From Paraburkholderia phytofirmans PsJN (GTDB taxonomy: Bacteria; Pseudomonadota; Gammaproteobacteria; Burkholderiales; Burkholderiaceae), in assembly GCF_000020125.1 (NCBI RefSeq), contig NC_010676.1, forward strand, positions 1,922,001-1,986,000: a DNA stretch of 64,000 nucleotides. Reading direction: 5' to 3'. How positions within the stretch are numbered: the first letter of the stretch is position 1; every line of letters begins with the position of its first letter. The notes under the pieces were generated by a model, which saw only the letters and a list, made by a program, of their open reading frames with translations, was not told the DNA's origin and did no database searches. Shown in pieces: positions 46,431 through 55,818 of the stretch. Both the position numbers and the translations under genes were made by a program.

Positions 46431-46750
46431 AAGACAAAGACATTATCCGTGCTCTTGCGGCGCTCGCCCACGCGCTACGCCTGCGCGTGTTCCGCATGCT
46501 GGTGGTCGCTGGTCCGGCCGGCTTGACGCCGGGCGCCATCGCGGAACACCTCGACGTTCCCAATGCGACGCTCTCATTTCACCTGAAGGAGCTAATGCAC
46601 GCGGGGCTCGTCACACAGGAACGCGACGGGCGCAGCCTGATCTATCGGGCCGCCTACGACCAGATGAACGCGGTCCTGGGTTTCCTGACCGAAAACTGCT
46701 GTCAGGGGCAGCCTTGCCTTGAACCTGGCGCGGCCTCAAGCGAATGCTGA
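46427..46750 (+). CDS. arsR: ArsR-family arsenite-responsive repressor
   Basis: A 107-residue winged helix-turn-helix repressor. LTPGAIAEHLDVPNATLSFHLKELMHAGLVTQERDGRSLIYRA is the DNA-binding region. The arsenite site appears to be the C-terminal C91-C92 and C97 (ENCCQGQPC), the AfArsR-type layout rather than the E. coli CVC site in helix 4. It is the first gene of arsR-arsI-arsC-(acr3)-arsH. No separate Shine-Dalgarno is available; the start lies inside the operator. Confidence 0.93.
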   Translation: MEDKDIIRALAALAHALRLRVFRMLVVAGPAGLTPGAIAEHLDVPNATLSFHLKELMHAGLVTQERDGRSLIYRAAYDQMNAVLGFLTENCCQGQPCLEPGAASSEC

Positions 46751-46762
46751 CGGAGAACCACC

Positions 46763-47239
46763 ATGAAGCGGTTTCACATCCATGTCCACGTTGACGACCT
46801 GACAGCCAGTATCGCGTTCTATTCAAAGCTGTTCGATGCGGAACCGGCGCGCGTCGAGATGGACTACGCGAAATGGATGCTGGACGATCCTCGCGTGAAC
46901 TTTGCGATTTCGACGCGCGGCACGAAAGCGGGTGTGGACCATCTCGGCTTCCAGGTGGACGACCCGGCCGAGCTTGCCGAACTCGCAACGCGGGCGGAGG
47001 CTGCGGACATGGTCCTGCTCGATCAGGGCGAAACCACCTGCTGCTATGCGCGCAGCGACAAGCACTGGGTTCTCGATCCGCAGGGGATTGCCTGGGAGCA
47101 CTTCCATACGCTGGACGGCGCTTCAGTATATGGAGCGAGCGGGCAAACATCGTCGTCGGCAGGGACAACGTCCTGCTGTGCCCCGAACGGCGAACCCGTT
47201 TGCATCCCTGTTAAACCTGCCGGTCCGGCCTGCTGCTGA
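46763..47239 (+). CDS. arsI: ArsI/CadI-type organoarsenical C-As lyase
   Basis: A 158-residue vicinal-oxygen-chelate-fold dioxygenase that cleaves the carbon-arsenic bond of trivalent methyl- and aromatic arsenicals. Iron ligands are visible as H5 or H7 (HIHVHV), H60 (GVDHLG) and E112 (WEHF). The arsenic-binding vicinal Cys pair is C93-C94 (TTCCYARSDKHW). A Cys-rich C-terminal tail (C138, C139, C147, C157, C158) resembles CadI-type members and may bind thiophilic metals. ATG follows ACGGAGAACCACC. It is co-transcribed with arsR and arsC. Confidence 0.93.
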   Translation: MKRFHIHVHVDDLTASIAFYSKLFDAEPARVEMDYAKWMLDDPRVNFAISTRGTKAGVDHLGFQVDDPAELAELATRAEAADMVLLDQGETTCCYARSDKHWVLDPQGIAWEHFHTLDGASVYGASGQTSSSAGTTSCCAPNGEPVCIPVKPAGPACC

Positions 47240-47262
47240 TCACGCTGCGCACAGACAACACC

Positions 47263-47757
47263 ATGACCACAAACGTACTCATCCTCTGCACGCACAATTC
47301 CGCGCGCAGTGTGCTTTGCGAAGGCATGCTGAACCACTGGGCAAAGAAGCTCGGCAAGGACGTCCGCGCATACAGCGCGGGCAGCGCACCGAGCGGACGC
47401 ATCAATCCGTTCGCGCTCGAAGCGCTGACGAACGCCGGTATTGATATGGAGGGTTATCGCAGCAAAAGCTGGGATGAATTCGCGCAGGACGGTGCCCCCG
47501 AGATGCGCATTGTCATCACGGTCTGCGACAGCGCCGCGGCGGAACATTGCCCGTTCTGGCCGGGCAGCCCTGTCAAGGTCCATTGGGGCTACGCCGATCC
47601 GTCGAACGCGCCGGGCGGCGATGAAGGCAAGCGGCAAGCATTCGAACTCACGCGCGAAGCGATCGGCTACCGCTTGCTGCAACTGCTCGCGCTCCCGCTC
47701 GAAAGACTGGACAACGCCCAACTGCAGCAGGCGCTGGACGGCATCGGTCGGAGCTAA
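47263..47757 (+). CDS. arsC: arsenate reductase (low-molecular-weight phosphatase type)
   Basis: A 164-residue arsenate reductase. The phosphate-loop motif C9-THNSA-R15-S is intact, with further Cys at 88 and 96 in the VCDSAAAEHCPFW segment, where thioredoxin-coupled ArsC has its Cys relay. It reduces arsenate to arsenite, which is then normally extruded. It follows arsI by 23 bp and precedes the acr3 remnant by about 20 bp. Confidence 0.93.
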   Translation: MTTNVLILCTHNSARSVLCEGMLNHWAKKLGKDVRAYSAGSAPSGRINPFALEALTNAGIDMEGYRSKSWDEFAQDGAPEMRIVITVCDSAAAEHCPFWPGSPVKVHWGYADPSNAPGGDEGKRQAFELTREAIGYRLLQLLALPLERLDNAQLQQALDGIGRS

Positions 47758-47778
47758 GCCCTTTCCATCGAGTCGCTC

Positions 47779-48005
47779 ATGAACACCCCCAATGTGGCCG
47801 CCTCAGGGCGGTCAGCCGCAAATCCGACCATCGGCTCCTTTGAGCGATACCTGAGCGTCTGGGTCGCGCAATCGCGATCGGTCTGTTCGGTTTCAACTCA
47901 GGTGCGGCGCACGCGACTGTCGTGGGTGTGCTCATAGAGGTGCCAATCATGCTGCTCGTGGTGCGCATCGTCAACCGCTCGACGGACTGGTACGAGTGCG
48001 CCTGA
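47779..48005 (+). pseudogene. acr3: Acr3-type arsenite efflux pump, internal deletion
   Basis: The N-terminal part (from ATG 47779, ending [13 protein letters not shown]) and the C-terminal part ([19 protein letters not shown] to [10 protein letters not shown], stop at 48003-48005) of an Acr3 arsenite permease remain. The middle, about 270 residues with most membrane helices, is missing, and the two ends are joined out of frame near 47860. Acr3 normally exports arsenite. The pump is therefore inactive here, between intact arsC and arsH. Confidence 0.88.
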
Positions 48006-48035
48006 GCAATCCGTAAACGATTACAGAAGGCAAAC

Positions 48036-48758
48036 GTGTCTGATCTCATCACTGACCTCCCCCAAGTTGACGCGACGCTGTTTCGCGTGCCCGATATCAA
48101 TCGCCTTCAGCCTGCGAAAGCCTCGCCGCATCCACCGCGCTTTCTGCTGCTCTATGGTTCGCTGCGCGAGCGCTCGTTCAGCCGCCTGCTGAGCGAGGAA
48201 GCCGCACGCCTGCTCACGGCGATGGGCGCCGAAGTGCGCACGTTCAATCCGAGCGGCCTGCCGTTGCCGGACGACGCGCCGGACAGCCATCTCAAGGTGG
48301 CCGAACTGCGCGAGATGGTGTTGTGGTCGGAGGGCATGGTCTGGTGCTCGCCCGAGCGGCACGGCGCGATGACCGGCATCATGAAGGCGCAGATCGACTG
48401 GATTCCGCTTTCGCTTGGCGCGGTGCGGCCGACCCAAGGCAAGACACTCGCCGTGATGCAGGTCAGCGGCGGCTCACAGTCGTTTAACGCCGTTAACCAG
48501 ATGCGCGTGCTTGGACGATGGATGCGCATGCTGACCATCCCCAACCAGTCGTCGGTGGCCAAGGCCTTCATGGAGTTCGACGAAGCCGGTCGCATGAAGC
48601 CTTCAGCGTATTTCGACCGCGTGGTCGACGTAATGGAGGAGCTGGTGAAGTTCACGCTGCTGACGCGCGACATCGGTCCGTACCTCGTAGACCGGTATAG
48701 CGAACGCAAGGAGAACGCCGAGGACCTGATGAAGCGCGTCAATCAGGCCAGTATCTGA
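48036..48758 (+). CDS. arsH: ArsH NADPH-dependent flavoprotein
   Basis: A 240-residue FMN-dependent oxidoreductase that oxidises trivalent organoarsenicals to less toxic pentavalent forms. The flavodoxin-like fold shows [24 protein letters not shown] (FMN phosphate loop), [53 protein letters not shown] and [18 protein letters not shown] at 48036 follows AGAAGGCAAAC. It follows the acr3 remnant, so the operon keeps arsenic oxidation and C-As cleavage but lacks the efflux pump. Confidence 0.94.
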   Translation: MSDLITDLPQVDATLFRVPDINRLQPAKASPHPPRFLLLYGSLRERSFSRLLSEEAARLLTAMGAEVRTFNPSGLPLPDDAPDSHLKVAELREMVLWSEGMVWCSPERHGAMTGIMKAQIDWIPLSLGAVRPTQGKTLAVMQVSGGSQSFNAVNQMRVLGRWMRMLTIPNQSSVAKAFMEFDEAGRMKPSAYFDRVVDVMEELVKFTLLTRDIGPYLVDRYSERKENAEDLMKRVNQASI

Positions 48759-49212
48759 CGCATGGCGCCCCCGCTTCGGCTCGGAAGCCAGGCGAGAGCA
48801 CCGCGAAATGGGCGCTGCGCATCTACCGCCGTGCGTATGAGGAAGCACTTCGCGTGAGCAATCACGCGACGCGTCATCGAGCGTGACGAACGGCGCATCG
48901 ACCGCTTCCAACTACCGCGAATCGATCCAAAAGAGATCGTATGGCGGCGATTGCGCCAGACAATATCACGTGCTGCGCCGAGCAGAATTTGGTACCTTAG
49001 GGGCGCGCTGTTAAGCCAAAGCTTCGTAGCATCTCGACACGTTGCTACTCAAGTTCGCCCGCACGCCTATGATTTGGGGCACGGAGGCCCGTTCAAAAGA
49101 CGCTGCCCCGCTGCGTCGAAATTGCGAAGGCCGCCATTGCCATGTTGGCGGCGCCGTAGCTGAAGAAAAGCGCTTTTTTGCAGGTCCTAATAACCGGAGC
49201 AAAGGGAATACT
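48759..49212. other. intergenic region with coding-like fragment
   Basis: A region of about 450 bp between arsH and the serine hydrolase. Near 48800-48950 two short protein-like stretches in different frames (TAKWALRIYRRAYEEAL and RVIERDERRIDRFQLP) suggest a decayed gene, but I do not recognise it. Confidence 0.35.
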
Positions 49213-51081
49213 GTGGCCAAGTGCGATCGCAATCACGAGATTTCTTTCAGCGTAGGCCGGCGGCAGTTTCTCGGCTACACCGGCGCCGGGATGCTCGCGG
49301 CGGTATTGCCCGGCTGCGGCAACGGCGACATCCAGTCGACGCCCTATCAGCAGACCATTGCCCTCGGTCAACAGATGATCCAGCAGGCCGTCAGCGATCC
49401 GTCGAATCCCGTCGCGGCGATCTCGATCGCGATGGTCAAGGGCGACACTGTGGTCTGGCAGCAGGCGTTCGGGCTGGCGTCGGTGCCGGGGCAAATCAAG
49501 GCAACGCCGCAGACGCGCTTTAACATCGGCTCGGTCAGTAAATTGTTCCCAGCACTGGCGGCGACGATCCTCGTCGATCGCGGTCTGATCACGCTCGACA
49601 CGCCGATCGTCAAATATCTACCGACCTTCACGATGCTGTCGCCGGAATACGCGCAGATCACCACGCGTCATCTGCTATCGCATGCATCCGGTCTGCCCGG
49701 CACGAATGGGCGCAATCTCTTCACGTTCGAGCCGGTCGCCGGATACGCCGCCGACACGCAAGCCGAACTCGCCAACTCGCACCTGAAGCATTTGCCAGGT
49801 GAGCTGGCGGTCTATTGCAACGACGGCTTCACGATGGTCGAGCAGATCGTGCTCGCCATGACGCGCCAGAGCTTCGCGGACTTCGTCCAGTCGGCTATTC
49901 TTGCACCGCTGAAGATGACCCAGTCCAGCTATCTGACGAGCGTGCCGTCCGGCGGATCGTTTTCACTGCCGTACGTGAACGGCACGCAGCATCAGGAATT
50001 CGTCAATGCATACGCGACTGGCGGACTGAGTTCGACGCCCGGCGACATGATGAATCTCGCGCAAATGATCTACGGCGGTGGTGTGTTCCAGGGACAGCGC
50101 ATCGTGTCCGCGGCGGGCATTGCGCAGATGGGCATGGATCAGACCAAAAGCCTGACCATCAACCCGTCGCCGGAATGGCGCTGGGGTCTCGGCTGGGACA
50201 CGGTGGTACAGCCGGCGCTCAACGCCGCGGGCGTGCTCGGCTGGGAAAAGGACGGCGGCACCGCTTTCTACTCAACCGAATTTTTCGTCGTGCCCAACTC
50301 GCAGTTCGCGCTGCTGGTGACCGGCAATGCGGGCTACAACGCCCGGGCGATTGCCGAGACGCTGGTGCTGTCGGCGTTGAAGGAAGACGGCACGATTTCG
50401 TCGCTGCCGGCGAAGCTTGGCACCTCGGCGCCGCCGGTCGCATCGGGGCCGGGCATTGCGAGCGGCGCGGGCATCTACGGCAGTTCGGATTTGCCGTATC
50501 AGGTGCTCGCCAATGCGGATGGCAGCCTGCAGATCAACCAGTGGGACGCCGCTACGCGAGGGTGGACGACGATCGGCGGATACCAGTACCGCAGCGACGG
50601 CTGGTGGTGGAGCGATACCGATACGGCGTCGTATCGCTTTGCAGTCGTGTCAGGCAAGGACACCGAAGGAAACGCGTTCAACTATCGCTATCTGATGAAG
50701 CGGGTCGTGCCGGGAGCGGGCTACGCGTATCTGACGCTGCCGGTCGGTCAGCAACTCGCCCCGCTGGCGGCGCTCGACAGCGCGTGGCAGCAACGCGTCG
50801 GCACACAATGGACGTTGACCAACGATTCGCCGAGCGCCGTGCCGATTGTCGTTCTTGGCAATCCGCCGGCGTTCTTCGCGACACTCGCCGAACTCCCGGG
50901 CTACGTGCTGTACGGCAACGAAGATCTTCGCTATCAACTGTTTGTACCGGTGAGTGACACGCTCGGCGGCATGTCGATCAAGGTACCGGGCAATTTTGGA
51001 CGCGACCTCTATGAGATCCGTTTCGCGTCGCCCACCGCAACTTCGCTGACGATCGGCAGTTCGATCTACGCACGCATCTGA
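49213..51081 (+). CDS. exported beta-lactamase class C-like serine hydrolase lipoprotein
   Basis: A 622-residue predicted lipoprotein. The N-terminus combines a twin-Arg pair R16-R17 (GRRQFLGYTG) with the lipobox LPGC32-35, so it may be Tat-exported and lipid-anchored. The hydrolase domain (about 45-390) has S107-x-x-K110 (GSVSKLFP) and Y201-x-N203 (VYCNDGFTMVE), the catalytic motifs of class C beta-lactamases, D-aminopeptidases and esterases. A further C-terminal region (about 410-622) is beta-rich and has no recognised domain. GTG at 49213 follows AAAGGGAATACT. The substrate is unknown. Confidence 0.86.
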   Translation: MAKCDRNHEISFSVGRRQFLGYTGAGMLAAVLPGCGNGDIQSTPYQQTIALGQQMIQQAVSDPSNPVAAISIAMVKGDTVVWQQAFGLASVPGQIKATPQTRFNIGSVSKLFPALAATILVDRGLITLDTPIVKYLPTFTMLSPEYAQITTRHLLSHASGLPGTNGRNLFTFEPVAGYAADTQAELANSHLKHLPGELAVYCNDGFTMVEQIVLAMTRQSFADFVQSAILAPLKMTQSSYLTSVPSGGSFSLPYVNGTQHQEFVNAYATGGLSSTPGDMMNLAQMIYGGGVFQGQRIVSAAGIAQMGMDQTKSLTINPSPEWRWGLGWDTVVQPALNAAGVLGWEKDGGTAFYSTEFFVVPNSQFALLVTGNAGYNARAIAETLVLSALKEDGTISSLPAKLGTSAPPVASGPGIASGAGIYGSSDLPYQVLANADGSLQINQWDAATRGWTTIGGYQYRSDGWWWSDTDTASYRFAVVSGKDTEGNAFNYRYLMKRVVPGAGYAYLTLPVGQQLAPLAALDSAWQQRVGTQWTLTNDSPSAVPIVVLGNPPAFFATLAELPGYVLYGNEDLRYQLFVPVSDTLGGMSIKVPGNFGRDLYEIRFASPTATSLTIGSSIYARI

Positions 51082-51267
51082 CGGCAAGTCGTTCCATGAC
51101 GCCGGGCTTCACGGTCTTCGTCAACGGCACGACGTTCGCGCACGAGGCGCTTGCCGTGCCAATGTAACTGTACGCAACAATAGATGGATTGACTGGAATG
51201 CTGAGCTGACTCTCGTCTCCGCTTAGGAGGCGCGAGTCCAGTGTCGACTCGGGTTGTGTTCTTTTGA

Positions 51268-53382
51268 TCAGCCCTCCCGACTATTCCGCTCAGCCAACAC
51301 GGCTACTCCATCGGCGGCCTTCACACCCTGCCCTACAGGGAGCACGAAAACCGGATTGATTTCCGCCTCGACGATGCGGTCTCCGAGTTGCGCGGCCATG
51401 CCTGAAAACGCGACGATCGCCTCCGCGAGCGCGTCGACGTCCGCACGCACGCGGCCTCGATATCCGTCCAGCAGTGGCCACGTTTTCAGTTCATGCAGCA
51501 TCTGCAGCGCATCGTCCTGCGTCAGCGCGGTGCCGTCAGGGAGCAACCGCATCGTCGTATCCTTGAACAGTTCAGCTGTGACACCGCCCATGCCGAGCAG
51601 CATCGCCGTCCCAAGCGAATCGCGGTGCAGGCCGAAGATCAATTCGACGCCGCCAGTCACCATCTCCTGAACGAGGAACGCGTTCGGTACAGTACCGGTC
51701 GCCGTGTGGACGTCATCGCGCATCCGTTCGAGTCGCGCTTCGATCGTTTCGACGCTCAAGCCGACCGCGACACCACCCACCTCACTCTTGTGGGTGATTT
51801 CGTTGGACAGAAGCTTGAGCACGACCTTGCCGCCAAACTCTTGGGCGGCTGCCTTCGCCTCGCTTGCATCGCTCACGATCCGTTCTCGCACCGGCGTGAT
51901 GCCGAACCGGCTGAACAGAGTCTTGGCCTGCGCTTCATTGAGGGAGCCAACCGGAAGGTCATCCAGTGCGACCTGTTCGAGAGCCGCCGAGTTAACCTGC
52001 TGCGGGACATCGCGCCGATTCCGGGTGTGCCGCCACATGGCGCCCAGTGCCGCCGTGACACTCTCCGGATCGACGAAAGCGGGCACGCCCTGACGATTGA
52101 GCAACGCGGTCACTTCCGGCGCGTGTGGACTGACGAATGCAACAAGGGGCTTGTCGCTGCCAGGCAGTGCATCGCGAATTGCGCCGGCCATCAGATCCGG
52201 CATCGCCAGACCGGACGACCCGACGATCACGACCACCGCGTCGTAGCCCGCACTCGCCAGCAAAGTCCGGATGGCTCCGCGCAGAAGGTCCGGCTGAAGT
52301 CCGGCCAGCGTGACGTCGATGGGATTGCGATCGAGCACGGCGTGGTCCCCGGTCTGCAGCGCACGCAACGCAGTTGCGGTCGCCTGGTCGGGCGCGGGTG
52401 TATCGAAGCCGCCCATGCCGAGGCTGTCGGTGACCAATGTGCCGGCGCCCCCTGTAGAGGTGAGGATAGCGACCCGCTTGCCCGATAGTGGTCGGCGTAC
52501 AGCTAGCGCGGCGGGAATGTCCAGCAGATCCGAAAACTTCTCCGCGCGATTCACGCCGAGTTGCTGGAACAGGGCGTCATACATCCGGTCAGCCCCCGCG
52601 AGCGCACCCGTGTGAGAAACGGCGGACCGCGCTCCCGATTCCGAGCGGCCGATCTTGAATACGACGATCGGCTTGCCTGCCGCCGCCGCGCGCATTGCGG
52701 CCAGTCGGAAACGCTCAGGATGGCGCAGACCTTCCATGTACAGCGCGATCACCGACGTCGCGTCGTCATCGACTAGATAGTCGACGAAATCGGCCACATC
52801 GAGGTCAGCTTCGTTGCTTGTCGACACCAGCTTGGACAGGCCAATACCACGAGAGGCGGCTCTCGAGAGAAGCGAGCCGAGAATGCCGCCGCTCTGGGAA
52901 ACAACGCCAATGCCGCCGGCGGTGAATGAAGAAGTCTCGAGCGCGCCGCTTGCCGACAGCATGATGCCCTCGGTCAGGTTCACCAGTCCGATGGTATTGG
53001 GACCGAGCAGACGCATCGAACCGGCGGCTTCAATCAATTCCGCCTGCCGCCGTGCGCCCTCTTCGCCTGTCTCCGCGTAGCCGCTGGCCAGAACGATAGC
53101 CGCGCGGGTACCAAGGCGCGCCAGTTCCCTGACCGCCGCGTGGGCGCGCTCCGCGCCGAGCAACACAATGCCCACGTCCGGCGCTTCCGGCAGCGACGCA
53201 ACGTCCGGATAACAACGCAGCCCGTCGATCGTCTCGCTTCGCGGATTGACGGGATAAATCCGCCCCTGAAACCCGTGCTTCTTCAAATAGGCCACGGGGC
53301 GACCAGACGTCTTAGCGGCATCGGCCGATGCGCCGATGATGGCCACGCTGCGTGGGCTGATAAGGCGTGAAATTGCATTCAT
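51268..53382 (-). CDS. acetate--CoA ligase-family protein (ADP/NDP-forming)
   Basis: An approximately 704-residue acyl-CoA synthetase of the NDP-forming type. It has an N-terminal CoA-binding Rossmann domain (SPRSVAIIGASADAAKTSGRPVAYL), a succinyl-CoA-ligase-like domain and a C-terminal ATP-grasp domain (GKVVLKLLSNEITHKSEVGGVAVGL; EAEINPVFVLPVGQG). The ATG at 53382 follows GGGGAGCGGTCAAG. An alternative GTG at 53409 overlaps the preceding gene stop, so translational coupling is possible. It forms a two-gene unit with the enoyl-CoA hydratase and probably activates an organic acid. Confidence 0.9.
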   Translation of the reverse strand: MNAISRLISPRSVAIIGASADAAKTSGRPVAYLKKHGFQGRIYPVNPRSETIDGLRCYPDVASLPEAPDVGIVLLGAERAHAAVRELARLGTRAAIVLASGYAETGEEGARRQAELIEAAGSMRLLGPNTIGLVNLTEGIMLSASGALETSSFTAGGIGVVSQSGGILGSLLSRAASRGIGLSKLVSTSNEADLDVADFVDYLVDDDATSVIALYMEGLRHPERFRLAAMRAAAAGKPIVVFKIGRSESGARSAVSHTGALAGADRMYDALFQQLGVNRAEKFSDLLDIPAALAVRRPLSGKRVAILTSTGGAGTLVTDSLGMGGFDTPAPDQATATALRALQTGDHAVLDRNPIDVTLAGLQPDLLRGAIRTLLASAGYDAVVVIVGSSGLAMPDLMAGAIRDALPGSDKPLVAFVSPHAPEVTALLNRQGVPAFVDPESVTAALGAMWRHTRNRRDVPQQVNSAALEQVALDDLPVGSLNEAQAKTLFSRFGITPVRERIVSDASEAKAAAQEFGGKVVLKLLSNEITHKSEVGGVAVGLSVETIEARLERMRDDVHTATGTVPNAFLVQEMVTGGVELIFGLHRDSLGTAMLLGMGGVTAELFKDTTMRLLPDGTALTQDDALQMLHELKTWPLLDGYRGRVRADVDALAEAIVAFSGMAAQLGDRIVEAEINPVFVLPVGQGVKAADGVAVLAERNSREG

Positions 53383-53405
53383 CTTGACCGCTCCCCTCAT
53401 GACAT

Positions 53406-54188
53406 TCACCGGCTCTTGTTCAAAAAGGCGAGGACGGATTCCCGATGCTCGTGGCTCGTATAGCAGACCGCCTGCGCTTGGCTGCCCTGTGCAAAGACTT
53501 GATGGGCCGACAGCTCATAACTCTGATTCAGGATCGACTTGCCAAGCGCGAGCGCGGTCGGCGAGCCTTGAGCGAGTTCTTCCGCCCACGCCTGCGCGTC
53601 GGCGAGGAGCGCGTCGGACCGGCTGACGCGATCCGCAATCCCGAGCGCGAGTGCTTCCGGTGCCTCAACCTTGCGGCCGCTAAAGATCAGTTCCTTGGCC
53701 CGCGAAAGACCCACACGGCGCGGAAGGAAATACATGCCGCCGCCGTCGGGAATCAAGCCGCGCTTGATATAACTCCACGCAAAGCTGGCCTCCTCCGACG
53801 CTACGACAAAGTCGCAACTGAGCGCCATATCGGCACCGAGACCCGCGGCCGCGCCGTTCACAGCGGCAATCGTTGGCTTCGGCATGGAGAACAGCAGGTT
53901 CACGGTGTGATGCACGCGTTGCTGACGCGACCAGCCGTTAAAGGCCACCTCACCAGCAGGTGCCTCCATTCGCTTCGCCATGCCACCCACGTCGCCACCC
54001 GCGCAGAAGCCTTTTCCGCTACCGGTCAGTACGACGGCTCGAACCTCCGGGTCGGTCGACACCCGGTTCAACGCTTCAATGAGTTCCGTGCGCATATCGT
54101 CGGAGATTGCATTGCGCTTCTCGGGACGATTCAGCGTGATCGTCGCGATGCGCGACGTGATTGTCACTTCAATATTCGAGGTGCCCAT
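53406..54188 (-). CDS. enoyl-CoA hydratase/isomerase family protein
   Basis: A 260-residue crotonase-fold enzyme. The oxyanion-hole segments are GKGFCAGGDVGG and AAVNGAAAGLGADMALSCDF, and a further motif is FAWSYIKRGLIPDGGGMYFLPRRVG. The second catalytic Glu of the enoyl hydratase pair is replaced by Asp/Gly (PDGGG), as often in isomerases and other crotonases, so the exact reaction is uncertain. It is the promoter-proximal gene of the two-gene unit and is divergent from the MFS gene. ATG follows AAAGGTAGAGTC. Confidence 0.92.
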   Translation of the reverse strand: MGTSNIEVTITSRIATITLNRPEKRNAISDDMRTELIEALNRVSTDPEVRAVVLTGSGKGFCAGGDVGGMAKRMEAPAGEVAFNGWSRQQRVHHTVNLLFSMPKPTIAAVNGAAAGLGADMALSCDFVVASEEASFAWSYIKRGLIPDGGGMYFLPRRVGLSRAKELIFSGRKVEAPEALALGIADRVSRSDALLADAQAWAEELAQGSPTALALGKSILNQSYELSAHQVFAQGSQAQAVCYTSHEHRESVLAFLNKSR

Positions 54189-54308
54189 GACTCTACCTTT
54201 CAGGAACGTTTATGTGAGCGGCGGCATCTGCAGGCTTGCCCGTCCGCTGACCGATGCCAGGAAGAGTAGCCCTCGTCGGCTCGAAAGACACCCCTTCGGT
54301 TCCATCTA

Positions 54309-54369
54309 GTGAAACCGCGTTGCCTACCGAAACGATTTCGTCGAACCACACTGTTTCACTCTGTGAAAC
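54309..54369. promoter_or_regulatory. candidate IclR-type operator cluster
   Basis: GTTTCAC-N3-GTGAAAC at 54353-54369 is a perfect inverted repeat, and a half-site GTGAAAC recurs at 54309-54315. They lie in the divergent region between the CoA-metabolism unit and the MFS gene. The IclR regulator at 55819-56610 is the nearest candidate to bind them. Confidence 0.62.
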
Positions 54370-54473
54370 GAGCCTCTTGGCACAGCGCGCATCGCACCGA
54401 TAATTAGCTCACAGGCAAACGCGGCGCCGCACAATCGAGAGGCGTCGCAATACGATATAAAGACGGAGACATC

Positions 54474-55805
54474 ATGCAAGCAAGCCGGACCACATTGATT
54501 GAGCCAATAACGATCGAGCCACATGCGCAGGCACGTGCGATCTACCGCAAAGTCACGTGGCGGCTGCTGCCGTTCCTGTTTGTCTGCTACGTGTTCGCGT
54601 ACCTTGACCGGGCCAACATCGGCTTTGCACACCTGCAGTTTTCGCGCGACATCGGCATGTCGGAGGCTGCTTTCGGGCTAGGTGTCGGACTGTTCTACGC
54701 CGGCTATATGCTCTTCGAGGTGCCGAGCAATCTGTGGCTTCAGCGGGTCGGCGTACGGCGCACCTTGCTGCGCATCATGGTGTTGTGGGGCCTGGTGTCG
54801 ACGGGCACGGCATTCGTACAGACTCCTACGCAGTTTTATATCGCAAGAGTTCTTTTGGGTGCCGCTGAAGCGGGCTTCTTCCCGGGTGTCATTCTCTACT
54901 TCACCTATTGGTTTCCGTCGGCTCGCCGCGCGCGCATCACGTCGATTTTCATGACGGCAATCTGCGTGTCCGGGATTATCAGCGGCCCGTTGTCCGGACT
55001 GATCCTGCATAGCCTGTCCGGTGTGGGCGATCTGAAGGGATGGCAGTGGATGTTCATCATCGAAGGCCTGCCGTCTGCTGTCGCCGGGCTCTTTGCGTAT
55101 GTCTACCTGACCGATAGACCTGAAGACGCCACATGGCTGAGTTCAGCCGAGAAAGAGTTTTTGATTGGCGAACTGAAGCGCGAGGCACTCGCCAAAACGG
55201 AACGGGCACAGGCATCCATCTGGGTAGCGCTCAGAGAGCCGAAATTCTGGGCGTTGACCTTCGCCTACTTCAGCGTGCCGTGGGCCAGCATCGTCGTGCA
55301 TATCTGGGCCCCGAGTGTGATCCAGAAGAGCGGCGTTACAAACTTCTGGCACATCGGCTTGTTGTCCGCCATTCCGTACATTACCGGCGCCATCGCGATG
55401 TACCTTTTCGGCAGAAGCTCGGATCGCATGCTTGAGCGTAGATGGCACTTCATGGTGAGCGCACTCCTCGCAGCACTGGGCGTGGTTTTTCTCCCGTACG
55501 CCGCGAACAACCTGGTTTTGCTAATGGTGTTGTTATGCGTCGCGACTGCGGGCTATCTGGGCATGCTGTCGCTGTTCTGGACCATCCCGCCAGCGTATCT
55601 GTCCAGCACGGTCGCGGCCAGCGGTATCGGTCTTATCAGTAGTCTCGGCCAGTTCGGCGGCATTTCGGCGCCGACGGCAATCGGCTTCGCATCCACACAC
55701 TTTGGAAGCAACGCCATAGGTCTTTACGCTGTAGCGATCGTTTCCGTGCTGGGTGGCCTGGCGGTCGTGCTCTGCATTCCCGCTCGCGCCATTAATGAAC
55801 GGTAG
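54474..55805 (+). CDS. MFS transporter, anion:cation symporter type
   Basis: A 443-residue inner-membrane carrier with 12 predicted helices. DRANIGFAHLQFSRDIGMSEAAFGLGVGLFYAGYMLFEVPSNLWLQRVGVRR and GAAEAGFFPGVILYFTYWFPSARRAR are ACS-type marks. It probably takes up an organic anion that is activated by the neighbouring CoA ligase. ATG follows GGAGACATC. Its promoter region is shared with the divergent enoyl-CoA hydratase gene. Confidence 0.9.
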   Translation: MQASRTTLIEPITIEPHAQARAIYRKVTWRLLPFLFVCYVFAYLDRANIGFAHLQFSRDIGMSEAAFGLGVGLFYAGYMLFEVPSNLWLQRVGVRRTLLRIMVLWGLVSTGTAFVQTPTQFYIARVLLGAAEAGFFPGVILYFTYWFPSARRARITSIFMTAICVSGIISGPLSGLILHSLSGVGDLKGWQWMFIIEGLPSAVAGLFAYVYLTDRPEDATWLSSAEKEFLIGELKREALAKTERAQASIWVALREPKFWALTFAYFSVPWASIVVHIWAPSVIQKSGVTNFWHIGLLSAIPYITGAIAMYLFGRSSDRMLERRWHFMVSALLAALGVVFLPYAANNLVLLMVLLCVATAGYLGMLSLFWTIPPAYLSSTVAASGIGLISSLGQFGGISAPTAIGFASTHFGSNAIGLYAVAIVSVLGGLAVVLCIPARAINER

Positions 55806-55818
55806 ACGTGCCCGGCAG

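Noticed and set aside
51208..51238. Possible terminator after the serine hydrolase
   Set aside because: The 13-bp stem has a mismatch and a wobble and there is no T-run, so it was not listed as a feature.
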